Assembly: GCF_008180725.1 (NCBI RefSeq)
Contig: NZ_VTEV01000001.1
Location: 1 to 64,000, forward strand
From: Sutcliffiella horikoshii
GTDB lineage: Bacteria; Bacillota; Bacilli; Bacillales; Bacillaceae_I
DNA: 64,000 nt
Direction of reading: 5' to 3'
Below the pieces are notes generated by a model. The model did no database searches. It worked only from the letters and a program-made list of their open reading frames with translations, and had not been told where the DNA came from. Of this stretch, positions 1 through 7,828 are shown piece by piece (position 1 is the stretch's first letter; each line of letters begins with the position of its first letter). The position numbers and the translations under genes were made by a program.

Positions 1-609
1 ATTTTCCCTTTCCAGCCTCTGCATCTCACGTTTTATCTTCTGTTCAGGAGAAAGTTCCACTTCTTCCTTTTTCCTCCCACGTTTATCCTGGAGGGCTTCT
101 TCGCCACCATTCTCATACTTTTTCACCCATTGATATACTTGTTGGTAAGAGACCTTGAAGGTCTCCGCTGCCTTATGAAAATCCATGCCGTTCTCTAGAT
201 AATAGTGCACTATCTCTATTCGTTCATTTAAGGTAGTTTTTCGTTTGTTAGTCATAGTGAATTTCCTTCCTTTTGAAGTATCCTTTAACTCTCTATGACT
301 ATTATAATTCTTAATCCATTTTTGGAGGACAGATTTACTTGATATTTCATACTTCCTAACAAGTTCTTTTTGAGAGTACCCCCCGTTAAGGTATTCACGG
401 ACTACCCTCAGCTTATATTCCTTCGTATACTCCTTCGAGGTAGGGTATAAACCTTTCTCCCCCAGACTCTCATACCTATCTATCCAATTATATATAGTGG
501 AGGGACTAACATTATTTATATGGGCTAAATCTGTAATAGTGTGCGTTCGTTTTTCCCAAGCCTTTATGACATTGATCTTGACAGAGAAAGAGCTGGCATT
601 TTTTGACAT
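1..609 (-). CDS. IS3-family transposase OrfA (partial, C-terminus off window)
   Basis: An open frame of 203 codons runs from the ATG at 609 through the window edge without a stop. RBS GGGGAG lies 10 bases upstream. It reads as repeated helix-turn-helix units: residues about 10-50 (KAWEKRTHTITDLAHINNVS, then TIYNWIDRYESLGEKGL), about 60-100 (YLNGGYSQKELVRKYEIS, VLQKWIKNY) and about 120-180 (ENGMDFHKAAETFKVSYQQV, YQWVKKYENGGEEAL), followed by a charged KRGRKKEE linker and a Leu/Glu-rich stretch expected of the OrfA dimerisation zipper. IS150-type OrfA proteins have this tandem HTH layout and bind the terminal repeats; OrfB is normally reached by -1 frameshift. The usual frameshift site would be outside the window. 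Confidence 0.85.
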   Translation of the reverse strand, partial: MSKNASSFSVKINVIKAWEKRTHTITDLAHINNVSPSTIYNWIDRYESLGEKGLYPTSKEYTKEYKLRVVREYLNGGYSQKELVRKYEISSKSVLQKWIKNYNSHRELKDTSKGRKFTMTNKRKTTLNERIEIVHYYLENGMDFHKAAETFKVSYQQVYQWVKKYENGGEEALQDKRGRKKEEVELSPEQKIKREMQRLEREN

Positions 610-678
610 AATAAATACTCCCCTTAGCGGAAACAGATTTTTGTTTTTTTATCTGTCTACTTAAAAGGGAGCATATCA
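1..678 (-). mobile_element. IS3-family insertion sequence, one end (truncated by window)
   Basis: The minus strand from 678 downward begins TGATATGCTCCCTTTTAAGT, a TG-starting, CT/AG-rich terminal inverted repeat typical of the IS150 subgroup of IS3, followed 69 bases later by the ATG of an OrfA-type transposase gene. The rest of the element (OrfB integrase and the other end) lies outside the window. The end abuts a 52-bp tandem repeat array: flanking DNA resumes at 679 with the last two loop bases and then an arm of the array palindrome. The exact subgroup assignment is from memory of the terminal sequence and the OrfA layout, not a database match. Confidence 0.8.
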
Positions 679-934
679 TGATGAAGACCTCAGTGACGAG
701 AAAAAAGGAGTAAAGAGGTCCTCATAGAGGTGATGAAGACCTCGGTGACGAGAAAAAAGGAGTAAAGAGGTCCTCATAGAGGTGATGAAGACCTCCGTGA
801 CGTGGAAAAAAGAGTAGAGAGGTCCTCATAGGGATGATGAAGACCTCGGTGACGAGAAAAAAGGAGTAGAGAGGTCCTCATAGAGGTGATGAAGACCTCG
901 CTGACGAGAAAAAACGAGTAAAAAGGTCCTCATA
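679..934. repeat. 52-bp tandem repeat array 1 (5 units)
   Basis: Five units start GATGAAGACCTC at 680, 732, 784, 836 and 888, an exact 52-base period. Between units the two arms GAGGTCCTCAT and ATGAAGACCTC flank a 7-base loop (AGAGGTG), giving an 11-bp hairpin with one G.T wobble. The remaining 23 bases between hairpins (GGTGACGAG then AAAAAAGGAGTAAA) are nearly the same in all units. The array has the same arms, in opposite orientation, as the array at 24381-25157. The left end is cut by the IS. No coding potential was seen. Confidence 0.95.
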
Positions 935-1010
935 TCAGTCAAAGATGAAGCGTAAAGGCAAGATCATCCGTCCAATATTTCAAAGCATATTACCTTTTTT
1001 ATTTGAAAAT

Positions 1011-1037
1011 GTTTAAGTGATTCTCCGTTTAGGGAAT
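1011..1037 (+). promoter_or_regulatory. SigB-type promoter
   Basis: GTTTAA at 1011-1016 and GGGAAT at 1032-1037 are separated by 15 bases. Both fit the Bacillus general-stress SigB consensus (GTTTAA, 12-15 bases, GGGWAW). It lies 47 bases before the hydrolase start at 1084. In B. subtilis the likely counterparts of both downstream genes (ykgA and yfkH) are, as I recall, members of the SigB regulon, which supports the reading. Confidence 0.65.
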
Positions 1038-1083
1038 AGAGTTCATAGTACAACCTACATATAACTGATCGGAGGATTACAAA

Positions 1084-1947
1084 ATGACAATTGATTTAGA
1101 ATATTCGGATAAGATGACAAGACATACATGTGAAAATGAATTTGGAGAATTGAAAAAGGTCATTGTGTGTCCGCCAACTCATATGAGCATCACAGAAGTG
1201 ATTAATGAAACACAAAAACATTTCTTGGAAGACAATATCGACGAAACGTTGGCAACGAAGCAACATCGCAAGTTTGTACAAGCCATGTTAGCAAACGGTG
1301 TGGATGTGTATAGTTTACCTCCGAGTGAGCAATACCCAGAACAAGTTTTTACAAGAGATATCGGATTTACGCTTGGTGATACTGTATTCGTCTCAAATAT
1401 GGGCAGCGACATTAGATCAGGTGAAGAAAAAGTTCTAAAATCGTGGCTAGATGAACAACAATTATCGTATACGCCCTTATCAGGTTATAGTGTGGAAGGC
1501 GGAGATATCATCATTGACCGTGATACCGTTTACGTTGGAATCAGTGGCAGAACAAGCAAGAAGGCCTTAGAACATATAAGCCAATCTCTTTTTGAATATA
1601 CCATTCAACCTATACCGATAGACAAAACATATCTTCATTTAGACTGCGTATTTAATGTCATTTCACCCACAGAGGCACTAGTTTTTTCGCCTGCACTAAG
1701 AGAAGAAGAATTAAACTTCTTATCAAAGAGATATGAATTGATTGAAATATCTAAAGAAGAACAATTTACCATGGGAACGAATGTATTATCTATTGGTAAT
1801 AATAAAATTTTCAGTCTGCCGTGCAATGAACAAGTAAATGAGCAGCTCCGCAACAGGGGTTATGACGTGATCGAAGTAGATATTTCTGAAATCATTAAGT
1901 CTGGTGGCTCGTTCAGATGTTGCACATTGCCTTTACTCAGAGGCTGA
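1084..1947 (+). CDS. DDAH/amidinotransferase-family hydrolase (YkgA-like)
   Basis: A 287-residue protein of the pentein fold (dimethylarginine dimethylaminohydrolase / amidinotransferase superfamily). Visible signatures are FTRDIGF near residue 90, EGGD near 138, a histidine in YLHLDCVF near 187 and the C-terminal nucleophile cysteine in SFRCCTLPL (C279/C280), which together form the Cys-His-Glu/Asp catalytic set. The family hydrolyses or transfers guanidino groups; the real substrate here is unknown. B. subtilis YkgA is similar in size and is the likely counterpart. RBS GGAGGA sits 9 bases before the ATG. The next gene follows after 22 bases, so the two probably form an operon from the SigB-type promoter at 1011. 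Confidence 0.85.
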   Translation: MTIDLEYSDKMTRHTCENEFGELKKVIVCPPTHMSITEVINETQKHFLEDNIDETLATKQHRKFVQAMLANGVDVYSLPPSEQYPEQVFTRDIGFTLGDTVFVSNMGSDIRSGEEKVLKSWLDEQQLSYTPLSGYSVEGGDIIIDRDTVYVGISGRTSKKALEHISQSLFEYTIQPIPIDKTYLHLDCVFNVISPTEALVFSPALREEELNFLSKRYELIEISKEEQFTMGTNVLSIGNNKIFSLPCNEQVNEQLRNRGYDVIEVDISEIIKSGGSFRCCTLPLLRG

Positions 1948-1969
1948 AAAGGAGAGGTGGGTGTGAAAG

Positions 1970-2830
1970 TTGTCGCGAATCGTTAAGTTTTTGAAAAGAT
2001 TAGGACTTGAAATGAAAAAAGACCGCGCCACAGGATTGGCAGCAGAACAGGCGTATTATTACATGCTTTCATTATTTCCTTTGTTAGTACTGGCTTTATC
2101 CATCATTCCTTATTTAAATATGGATCCGCAGAAAGTAATTGAGTTCTTGCAAACCATTATGCCTCCGGAAACTGTCGCAGTATTTGAAGAAAACATCAAT
2201 GAATTCGTCAATAAACCGAATGGAGGATTGCTGACCTTCGGAATACTTGGAACAATTTGGTCAGCTTCTAACGGGATGAACGCGTTTATCAGCGCGATGA
2301 ATGAAGCATTTAATGTAGAAGAAAGCAGGCCGTTTTACTTGGTAAGGCTTCTTTCTATAGGGCTTACCATTGGATTGATTTTTGCTTTCCTAATTGCGTT
2401 TTTCCTGCCCGTTTTTGGGGGGATCATTATTAATCAGCTTGAATCGTTTATTTATATTCCAGGAAGTACCGCCATCATTTTAAATATCCTAAGGTTCATC
2501 ATCGCTTTCTTTGTTATTTTCACTATTATTGCGGTTCTGTATCACATAGCTCCTGATATAAGCAAGTCGTTTAAAGAGCTGTTGCCAGGTGCAATAGTTG
2601 CCACCGTAATTTGGCAGCTTGTATCCTTGGGCTTTTCGTTCTATGTTAGTAATTTTGGAAACTATTCTGCAACCTATGGAAGCCTGGGTGGGGTAATTAT
2701 TTTAATGTTATGGTTGTTTTTGACAGGACTTGCCCTTGTCATTGGAGGAGAAATTAACGCCATCTATCATAAAGATCGTATTACTACCAGCTCCAATAAA
2801 TATCACGATGAAAAATTCACCGCACTATAA
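1970..2830 (+). CDS. YihY/BrkB family membrane protein
   Basis: A 286-residue integral membrane protein with about six hydrophobic segments. The N-terminal amphipathic part (RATGLAAEQAYYYMLSLFPL) and the later GSLGGVIILMLWLFLTGLAL segment are characteristic of the YihY/BrkB family (YfkH in B. subtilis). The family is sometimes annotated as ribonuclease BN in error; its transport or envelope function is not established. The start is TTG at 1970 with RBS GGAGAGG at 1951-1957; the nearby GTG at 1961 is followed at once by an in-frame stop, so it cannot be the start. The gene follows the hydrolase by 22 bases and is closed by a strong terminator. Confidence 0.85.
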   Translation: MSRIVKFLKRLGLEMKKDRATGLAAEQAYYYMLSLFPLLVLALSIIPYLNMDPQKVIEFLQTIMPPETVAVFEENINEFVNKPNGGLLTFGILGTIWSASNGMNAFISAMNEAFNVEESRPFYLVRLLSIGLTIGLIFAFLIAFFLPVFGGIIINQLESFIYIPGSTAIILNILRFIIAFFVIFTIIAVLYHIAPDISKSFKELLPGAIVATVIWQLVSLGFSFYVSNFGNYSATYGSLGGVIILMLWLFLTGLALVIGGEINAIYHKDRITTSSNKYHDEKFTAL

Positions 2831-2834
2831 TAAC

Positions 2835-2874
2835 AAAAGCACCGTTTTCCTTTGATTGGTAACGGTGCTTTTGC
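2835..2874 (+). terminator. Rho-independent terminator
   Basis: GCACCGTT and AACGGTGC form a stem around a 14-base loop, followed by TTTT. It ends the hydrolase-YihY operon. Confidence 0.8.
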
Positions 2875-2885
2875 TTGATGAACGC

Positions 2886-3200
2886 TTATATGCCGCGTTC
2901 ATACTCATGAAGTATTTGTTTTGAACTACTCTTTAATGAATTGGGAAGTTTCTTTATTTCTGCAACTGTAAAAGAAAAGACTGATTTTTTCCAATCAATA
3001 TCGTTTTTGATGGCTTCTTGCTTACTTTTAAGATGATTCACTTGCTCTTGAATGGCATCGTTTTCTTCCTGAAGACGTTCACCCACAGAATTTATATAGG
3101 ATAGAGTGGGGTTTGCCTTTTTTCGAAAAGAGATAAAGGAAATACAAAGCAAAATGATGGATAGTACTAAAATTCCAATACTCAAATATACCAGTAGCAT
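2886..3200 (-). CDS. Small membrane-anchored coiled-coil protein, unknown function
   Basis: 104 residues. Residues 1-25 are one hydrophobic segment (LSIGILVLSIILLCISFISF) followed by RKK, giving an N-terminal anchor with the rest probably cytoplasmic. Residues about 40-70 are polar with heptad-like spacing (ERLQEENDAIQEQVNHLKSK), suggesting a coiled coil. RBS AAAGGAGGG lies 7 bases before the ATG. I do not recognise a family. It is transcribed towards the YihY gene and may share the terminator at 2835 in the reverse sense. Confidence 0.7.
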   Translation of the reverse strand: MLLVYLSIGILVLSIILLCISFISFRKKANPTLSYINSVGERLQEENDAIQEQVNHLKSKQEAIKNDIDWKKSVFSFTVAEIKKLPNSLKSSSKQILHEYERGI

Positions 3201-3275
3201 TTTTTTCCCTCCTTTTATTACATATAGACTAAATACCCCTCAGTAGATGATAAAAACATAATAAGTTTTTACCAC

Positions 3276-3310
3276 AAAAAAAGAAACCTGTGCAAGGATC
3301 TGCAGGTTTC
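3276..3310 (-). terminator. Rho-independent terminator for the 57-residue gene
   Basis: Read on the minus strand: GAAACCTG, 12-base loop, CAGGTTTC, then TTTTTTT. It sits 18 bases after the stop of the small gene at 3328. Confidence 0.8.
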
Positions 3311-3327
3311 TCGAGTTCAGTTAAATA

Positions 3328-3501
3328 TTAATAACTTTGCTTAATCTCTTCTTCGAAATAAAAGGTTTTAGGGTTTTCTTTTATGGTGTAGGAGTATCTT
3401 TTTAAATTGGGGACGTAGTTGAATTTTAAGATGGTTACTTCCTCGCCAGTGCTCTTTAAAATGACTTTTTCATTGTCTTGGAACTTGTTTTTTTGTTTCA
3501 T
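3328..3501 (-). CDS. 57-residue hypothetical protein
   Basis: A short open frame starting ATG at 3501 (MKQKNKFQDNEKVILKSTGE) and ending at TTA/TAA 3328-3330. It is charged, without a membrane segment, with alternating hydrophobic residues in the middle (VTILKFNYVPNLKRYSYTIK) that suggest a small beta-barrel or SH3-like fold. A weak RBS TAGGAA lies 7 bases upstream and a clear terminator lies just downstream. These signals and the ordered protein sequence support a real gene. Family and function are unknown. Confidence 0.6.
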   Translation of the reverse strand: MKQKNKFQDNEKVILKSTGEEVTILKFNYVPNLKRYSYTIKENPKTFYFEEEIKQSY

Positions 3502-3738
3502 TAATGTTCCTACTTTCGATTTGGAATTCTAATCATTCTTTCATTATCTCATAAAATAAGAAGTAATCCCACTTAATCATTAAATAAATTTTTCTCCAAT
3601 CTCGTATAATTTTAGAAAATGGTGGTAGAATCTGGCATGAAAGGTTAAACTATAAAAAGAGGTAAGTTCCTTTGGTATCCTGGTGTTAAGATTCGCCGTC
3701 TAAAGGTGTGAAGCCGACACACAGAGAGGATGACCGAT

Positions 3739-4104
3739 ATGTCATATCTATTTTTCCAAGCAAAGGCTGGAGATGGATTGAAAAAAAAAGGATTGAAAAG
3801 ATCTGATACTTTCCTTGAAACTGCAGAGGATGCTGTTTCAGAAGCCCTTGGTTTAAAGGAACGTATGGATAAAGCCTACAAAAATAATATTACATGGGAC
3901 TATGAAGAACGGATGAAAGGCTCAACTAATAAAGTGAAAATCCTTAAAGGGTATTTAGATGGAGATAAAAATTCCAATCCTTTTTACCTTGAAATTTCAA
4001 CTTTAGAAAGTGCAGATAAGATTGCCGTTGCTCCCATGAAACCAAAGACTATTTCCAAGGAAGATAAAAAAGTACTGAAAAATGTTATAAGTTTTTACAA
4101 ATAA
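3739..4104 (+). CDS. Hypothetical protein, 121 residues
   Basis: A soluble lysine-rich protein beginning MSYLFFQAKAGDGLKKKG; no signal peptide or membrane segment. An ATG nine bases earlier (3730) touches the AGAGG ribosome site directly, so the ATG at 3739, with 9-base spacing, is the better start. No known domain recognised. The leader 3600-3730 contains a TATAAT-like hexamer at 3605 and a short GTGT/ACAC hairpin, but nothing that matches a known riboswitch. Confidence 0.65.
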   Translation: MSYLFFQAKAGDGLKKKGLKRSDTFLETAEDAVSEALGLKERMDKAYKNNITWDYEERMKGSTNKVKILKGYLDGDKNSNPFYLEISTLESADKIAVAPMKPKTISKEDKKVLKNVISFYK

Positions 4105-4117
4105 ATCGAAATGTATC

Positions 4118-4162
4118 GCCAGGATCCCAACAAAAATTGTTGAAGGAATCTTGGCTTTTTTA
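4118..4162 (+). terminator. Probable terminator
   Basis: GCCAGGAT ... AATCTTGGC with an inner AACA/TGTT pairing, followed by TTTTTT. The stem is imperfect. Confidence 0.55.
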
Positions 4163-4222
4163 TTTTGATAGTGTTTATGATATAGTTTGGGAATGAAAAA
4201 TGATGAGTTGAGGAAATAAAAC

Positions 4223-6412
4223 ATGAAGACGATTCAATATATTAACGAATGGAAAAAAGCATTACAAGCAGAAATACAACATTTAAAGAAATTTGGGAGC
4301 ACCAAATATCTAATAAATAATGGACACCTAATATCCACCGATGAAGGTTTTACATACTTCTTTGAAACCTATACTTCTGTAAGAATTCCTGTAGGTTCAC
4401 TCGTCAAAGTTGAATGGGGGGGAATTAAAACGGAAGGGAAAATTCTCTCCTCAGAGGGAAAGAATGTCATCGTTTCCTTTGAACAATCGCTCGGAGACAT
4501 TATCACAGAAGCCTATCTGTTTCATGATCCTTGGGAGCTGTTGGATCAACTTTTTCAAAGGCTGGATGAACTGAAAGGAAGTAAAAAGAAGAGAGGCCGG
4601 ATAAAAAGATTGATGCATCCGGAAATGAAGCCTAAGCATCCAACAGATATTATAAAAAGCAGTGTTCATGAATTGATTCTCCGGTCCAAATACAATCCCG
4701 TAACCTTTGTTTGGGGACCACCTGGTACCGGAAAAACTTATACTTTGGCAAGGGTTGCTGCTAATAAATATTTTAAAAAGAAGAAAGTTCTGTTGTTATC
4801 CCACAGTAACCAGTCTGTGGACGTATTGATGCGAGAGATTTCAACTTTTCTTTCAAAGCAACAACGCAATAGAGAAGGGGATGTACTGAGGTATGGGTCA
4901 CATAACAGTGACTTATTGGCAAACCTTCCTGCCATCACATCCTCACAACTACTACAAAACCGTGACCCGTTACTTGCTAATGACAGAGACCAACTGATGG
5001 AAGAACGGAAACATTTAAAAATAGATTTATCCAAATCCTTCAGTAAGAGAGATTCGGAAACATTGCTGAAACTCGAAACTAAAGTGGCAAGAGTTCTGGA
5101 GAAAATAAGGCAGAAAGAAGTGGATTTTCTAGAGGAAGCGTACATCATTGGCACTACGCTCGCGAAAGCTGCTATGGATCCTGCCATATATGAGAAGGAA
5201 TATGATGTGGTCATAGTGGATGAGGCAAGTATGGCATATGTACCTCAATCCGCTTTTGCAGCCTCAATGGGTAAACATATCATCATATGCGGAGATTTCA
5301 AGCAACTGCCGCCTATCGCCTCAGCAAGACATGAACTAGTAGAAAAATGGTTGAAAGAAGATGTGTTTCATCGGACAGGAGTAGCAGACAATGTTCATTC
5401 CTCTCGCTTGCATGCTCATTTATTCTTATTAAAAGAACAACGGAGAATGCACCCGGATATATCTGCTTTTACTAACAAATATATCTATCATTCTCTTGTA
5501 GGTGACCATCCAAGTGTTAAAAAAAATCGAGAGCATATTGCCAGGCAGCGCCCATTCCCTCATCAAGCTTCCATTATGCTTGATACGTGCTCTACCGGAG
5601 AGCATGCCTTTATTGAAAAAAGCAGCAGATCCCGCATTAATTTATGGCATCTACTCCAAGGGTTTCAACTTATTCATGAAGCTTATATAGAGGGGGGAAG
5701 ATCTATCGGTTATATTTCTCCTTACCGTGCTCAAGCTCAATGGATGGATGTGTTGCTGCAAGATATATATGGACTAGAACTTGAAACAGCCGAGATCGTA
5801 ACTGCTACGGTCCATCGTTTTCAAGGAAGTGAGCAGAATGTTATCATATTCGATTCTGTCGATAGTTTTCCTTTAGAGAGGCCGGGGATGTTGTTAGTTG
5901 GGAAAGAAAGCGAACGTTTATTGAATGTTGCCATCACAAGGTCTAAAGGAAAGTTCATTCACATTTGTGACAGTCAATTTATTAAAAAGAAGGTTTCTTA
6001 CAATAAGATTATTAGAAAATTGGTAGACCATCAGGAAGAGTCGCAATCACATGTACAGCCCCATCAAATAGGCTCTTGGATTAAACATCAGCATCCAAAG
6101 GTCCAATGGATGCATGCTAGAAAGTGGGATAGAGTGATGGCGGACATGAAGCGTTCTAGTCAAACTATTACAGTAGGCATTCAAAACAGTAATGCACTAC
6201 CTGAAGAATGGAGAACCTACCTAACTAAGTGGAAGAACAGGGTATCCATCATCACAGAGGAAGTAACGTTTCCTTTTATTATCATCGACAACCGCATTCT
6301 TTGGCTTGGAGTGCCTGTAGAGGCAACCACCAACACAAAACCACCTTATGTTAGTGTTAGGGTGGAGTCAGAGGCACTATGCCAGAAACTTATTCACCAG
6401 TTTGGGATTTAA
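4223..6412 (+). CDS. Superfamily I helicase, Upf1/DNA2-like AAA domains
   Basis: A 729-residue protein. Residues about 1-115 are a helical and SH3-like N-terminal region. Walker A GPPGTGKT is at 165-172, motif Ia SHSNQSVDVL near 192, a coiled insert rich in Glu/Lys at about 255-300, Walker B VIVDEAS at 330-336, motif III CGDFKQLPP near 353, motif IV-V ATVHRFQGSEQNVI near 530 and motif VI LNVAITRSKGKF near 570. This is the order of Upf1-like SF1B RNA/DNA helicases (AAA_11/AAA_12). The C-terminal 130 residues are divergent. It stands alone between a terminator and the DsbA-like gene, so no partner is implied. Its nucleic-acid substrate cannot be told from sequence. Confidence 0.85.
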   Translation: MKTIQYINEWKKALQAEIQHLKKFGSTKYLINNGHLISTDEGFTYFFETYTSVRIPVGSLVKVEWGGIKTEGKILSSEGKNVIVSFEQSLGDIITEAYLFHDPWELLDQLFQRLDELKGSKKKRGRIKRLMHPEMKPKHPTDIIKSSVHELILRSKYNPVTFVWGPPGTGKTYTLARVAANKYFKKKKVLLLSHSNQSVDVLMREISTFLSKQQRNREGDVLRYGSHNSDLLANLPAITSSQLLQNRDPLLANDRDQLMEERKHLKIDLSKSFSKRDSETLLKLETKVARVLEKIRQKEVDFLEEAYIIGTTLAKAAMDPAIYEKEYDVVIVDEASMAYVPQSAFAASMGKHIIICGDFKQLPPIASARHELVEKWLKEDVFHRTGVADNVHSSRLHAHLFLLKEQRRMHPDISAFTNKYIYHSLVGDHPSVKKNREHIARQRPFPHQASIMLDTCSTGEHAFIEKSSRSRINLWHLLQGFQLIHEAYIEGGRSIGYISPYRAQAQWMDVLLQDIYGLELETAEIVTATVHRFQGSEQNVIIFDSVDSFPLERPGMLLVGKESERLLNVAITRSKGKFIHICDSQFIKKKVSYNKIIRKLVDHQEESQSHVQPHQIGSWIKHQHPKVQWMHARKWDRVMADMKRSSQTITVGIQNSNALPEEWRTYLTKWKNRVSIITEEVTFPFIIIDNRILWLGVPVEATTNTKPPYVSVRVESEALCQKLIHQFGI

Positions 6413-6520
6413 GAGGTTTATTTGGCCAGGATTCTGGTATCCTTCCAAGACATATTAAAAGAGGTTTCTCACACATTATGGTATGATAATACATACTAGT
6501 TTAAGAAATGAGGTGCAACG

Positions 6521-7234
6521 ATGAAAATAGAAATCTGGTCAGATTATGTTTGTCCATTCTGCTATATTGGAAAACGAAGATTGGAAAAAGCATTGGAAGA
6601 TTTCCCACATAAAGATTCTGTAACAATTGAATATAAAAGCTTTGAATTAGATCCAAATGCAAAGCGTGATACGGAATTCTCTATATATGAAATACTTGCA
6701 AAAAAGTACGGCATACCTGTAGAAGAGGCGAAAAGAATGAGCGCAGGGGTTGCAAAACAAGCTGCTGAAGTCGGTTTGCAGTTTAATTTTGATACCTCTA
6801 TTCCAACAAATACATTTGATGCTCATCGTTTAGGAAAATATGCCGAAACAAAGGGTAAAGCGAAAGAAATGACCGAACGTTTACTAAGATCACACTTTAC
6901 AGAGTCTAAACATATTGGCAATAAAGACTTTTTAAAAGAATTAGGCATAATCCTTGGGTTGGACTCTGGGGAAGTGGAAGAAGTTTTAGCAGGAGATGCT
7001 TTTGAAAAAGATGTCCGTTTCGACCAAAGAGAAGCAAGAGAAATTGGTGTACAAGGTGTTCCATTCTTTGTATTAAACAGCAAGTATGCTATTTCTGGAG
7101 CCCAACCGCCGGAGGTTTTTGCAGAAGCTTTAGCTAAAGTTTGGGAAGAAGAAAACCAGAAGCCAAAACTGCAGAATTTCGAGTCTAAGAATAAAAGTGA
7201 GACATCCTATTGCTCTGATGATTGTTGTGAATGA
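6521..7234 (+). CDS. DsbA-family thioredoxin-fold oxidoreductase, FrnE-like
   Basis: 237 residues, cytoplasmic (no signal peptide). The N-terminus IEIWSDYVCPFCYIGKRRLE holds the CPFC active site (Cys11-Cys14) of FrnE / 2-hydroxychromene-2-carboxylate isomerase-like DsbA proteins. A cis-Pro motif is present in VQGVPFFVLN near 186, followed by YAISGAQPPEVF. The last ten residues, CSDDCCE-type, add a cluster of extra cysteines that FrnE proteins also carry and that may act as a second redox centre or metal site. FrnE homologues are linked to oxidative-stress defence. It has its own strong terminator. Confidence 0.85.
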   Translation: MKIEIWSDYVCPFCYIGKRRLEKALEDFPHKDSVTIEYKSFELDPNAKRDTEFSIYEILAKKYGIPVEEAKRMSAGVAKQAAEVGLQFNFDTSIPTNTFDAHRLGKYAETKGKAKEMTERLLRSHFTESKHIGNKDFLKELGIILGLDSGEVEEVLAGDAFEKDVRFDQREAREIGVQGVPFFVLNSKYAISGAQPPEVFAEALAKVWEEENQKPKLQNFESKNKSETSYCSDDCCE

Positions 7235-7260
7235 ATGTTGAGATGTTGATACTTGTTGGA

Positions 7261-7293
7261 GCCAGAACCTTTAAATTAGGTTCTGGCTTTTCT
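7261..7293 (+). terminator. Rho-independent terminator
   Basis: GCCAGAACC and GGTTCTGGC form a perfect 9-bp stem with a 9-base loop, followed by TTTTCTTT. Confidence 0.85.
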
Positions 7294-7427
7294 TTAAGTG
7301 ATTGGGATCCATCTAATAACCAGATGGGGTTAATATAATATTATTATGTAAACACACTTCTAGAAAATCTTCAAAATGCCGTAGATAATCAAACATATAC
7401 AGTAAAGATGGGGGTGTTACATCGAAA

Positions 7428-7562
7428 TGTCCGAAGATTTTACGATTTTGTCCAAAGTTTTCACGAAGTTGACCAAAGATTTTCGGTTTTTGACCGAAGA
7501 TTCAAGAAAGTTGACCGAACCAATTTTTCAAATGACCGAACACCTCAAAATATTCGTCCGAA
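7428..7562. repeat. 21-bp periodic intergenic repeat
   Basis: The core G(A/T)CC(G/A)AA occurs at 7429, 7450, 7471, 7492, 7513, 7534 and 7556: five steps of exactly 21 bases and one of 22. Weaker copies follow at 7570, 7579, 7631 and 7752. Between cores the DNA is A/T-rich (GATTTT, GTTTTCA). An open frame of 62 codons crosses it and reads as heptads beginning S/T, but it has no convincing RBS and no recognisable fold, so I treat the stretch as a repeat, not a gene. The remainder of 7294-7794 holds nothing else I can identify. Confidence 0.8.
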
Positions 7563-7794
7563 CATACACGTCCATTTGTCCTAACCCCCCTTCAAAACAG
7601 CATGAAAATGTCTAAATTTGAGTGAAATTTGACCGAACGGTTTTAAACACCCTAAAAATGTACTAATTTCTTTAGTATTTTGGCAAATTACTTATAAATG
7701 CACACAAAAATTATGCAGCAACCTACCACCATGTTGTGATTTCCGGAGAATGTCCGAAATATTGTAAAAGTGACTAAACTAAAAATTCACCACT

Positions 7795-7819
7795 AAAAAG
7801 GCACCTTTTTTAAGGCGCC
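7795..7819 (-). terminator. Rho-independent terminator of citA
   Basis: On the minus strand GGCGCCTT, AAAA loop, AAGGTGCC, then TTTTTAG. It lies 10 bases after the citA stop. Confidence 0.8.
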
Positions 7820-7828
7820 AGCTCAACT

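Noticed and set aside
3650-3729. Riboswitch or structured leader
   Set aside because: A short GTGT/ACAC hairpin and G/C patches are present but match no riboswitch class that I can recognise.
7427-7615. 62-codon protein gene with heptad-like sequence
   Set aside because: It is produced by the 21-base repeat; no RBS of note, no stop-flanking signals, and composition follows the DNA period. Kept as a repeat.
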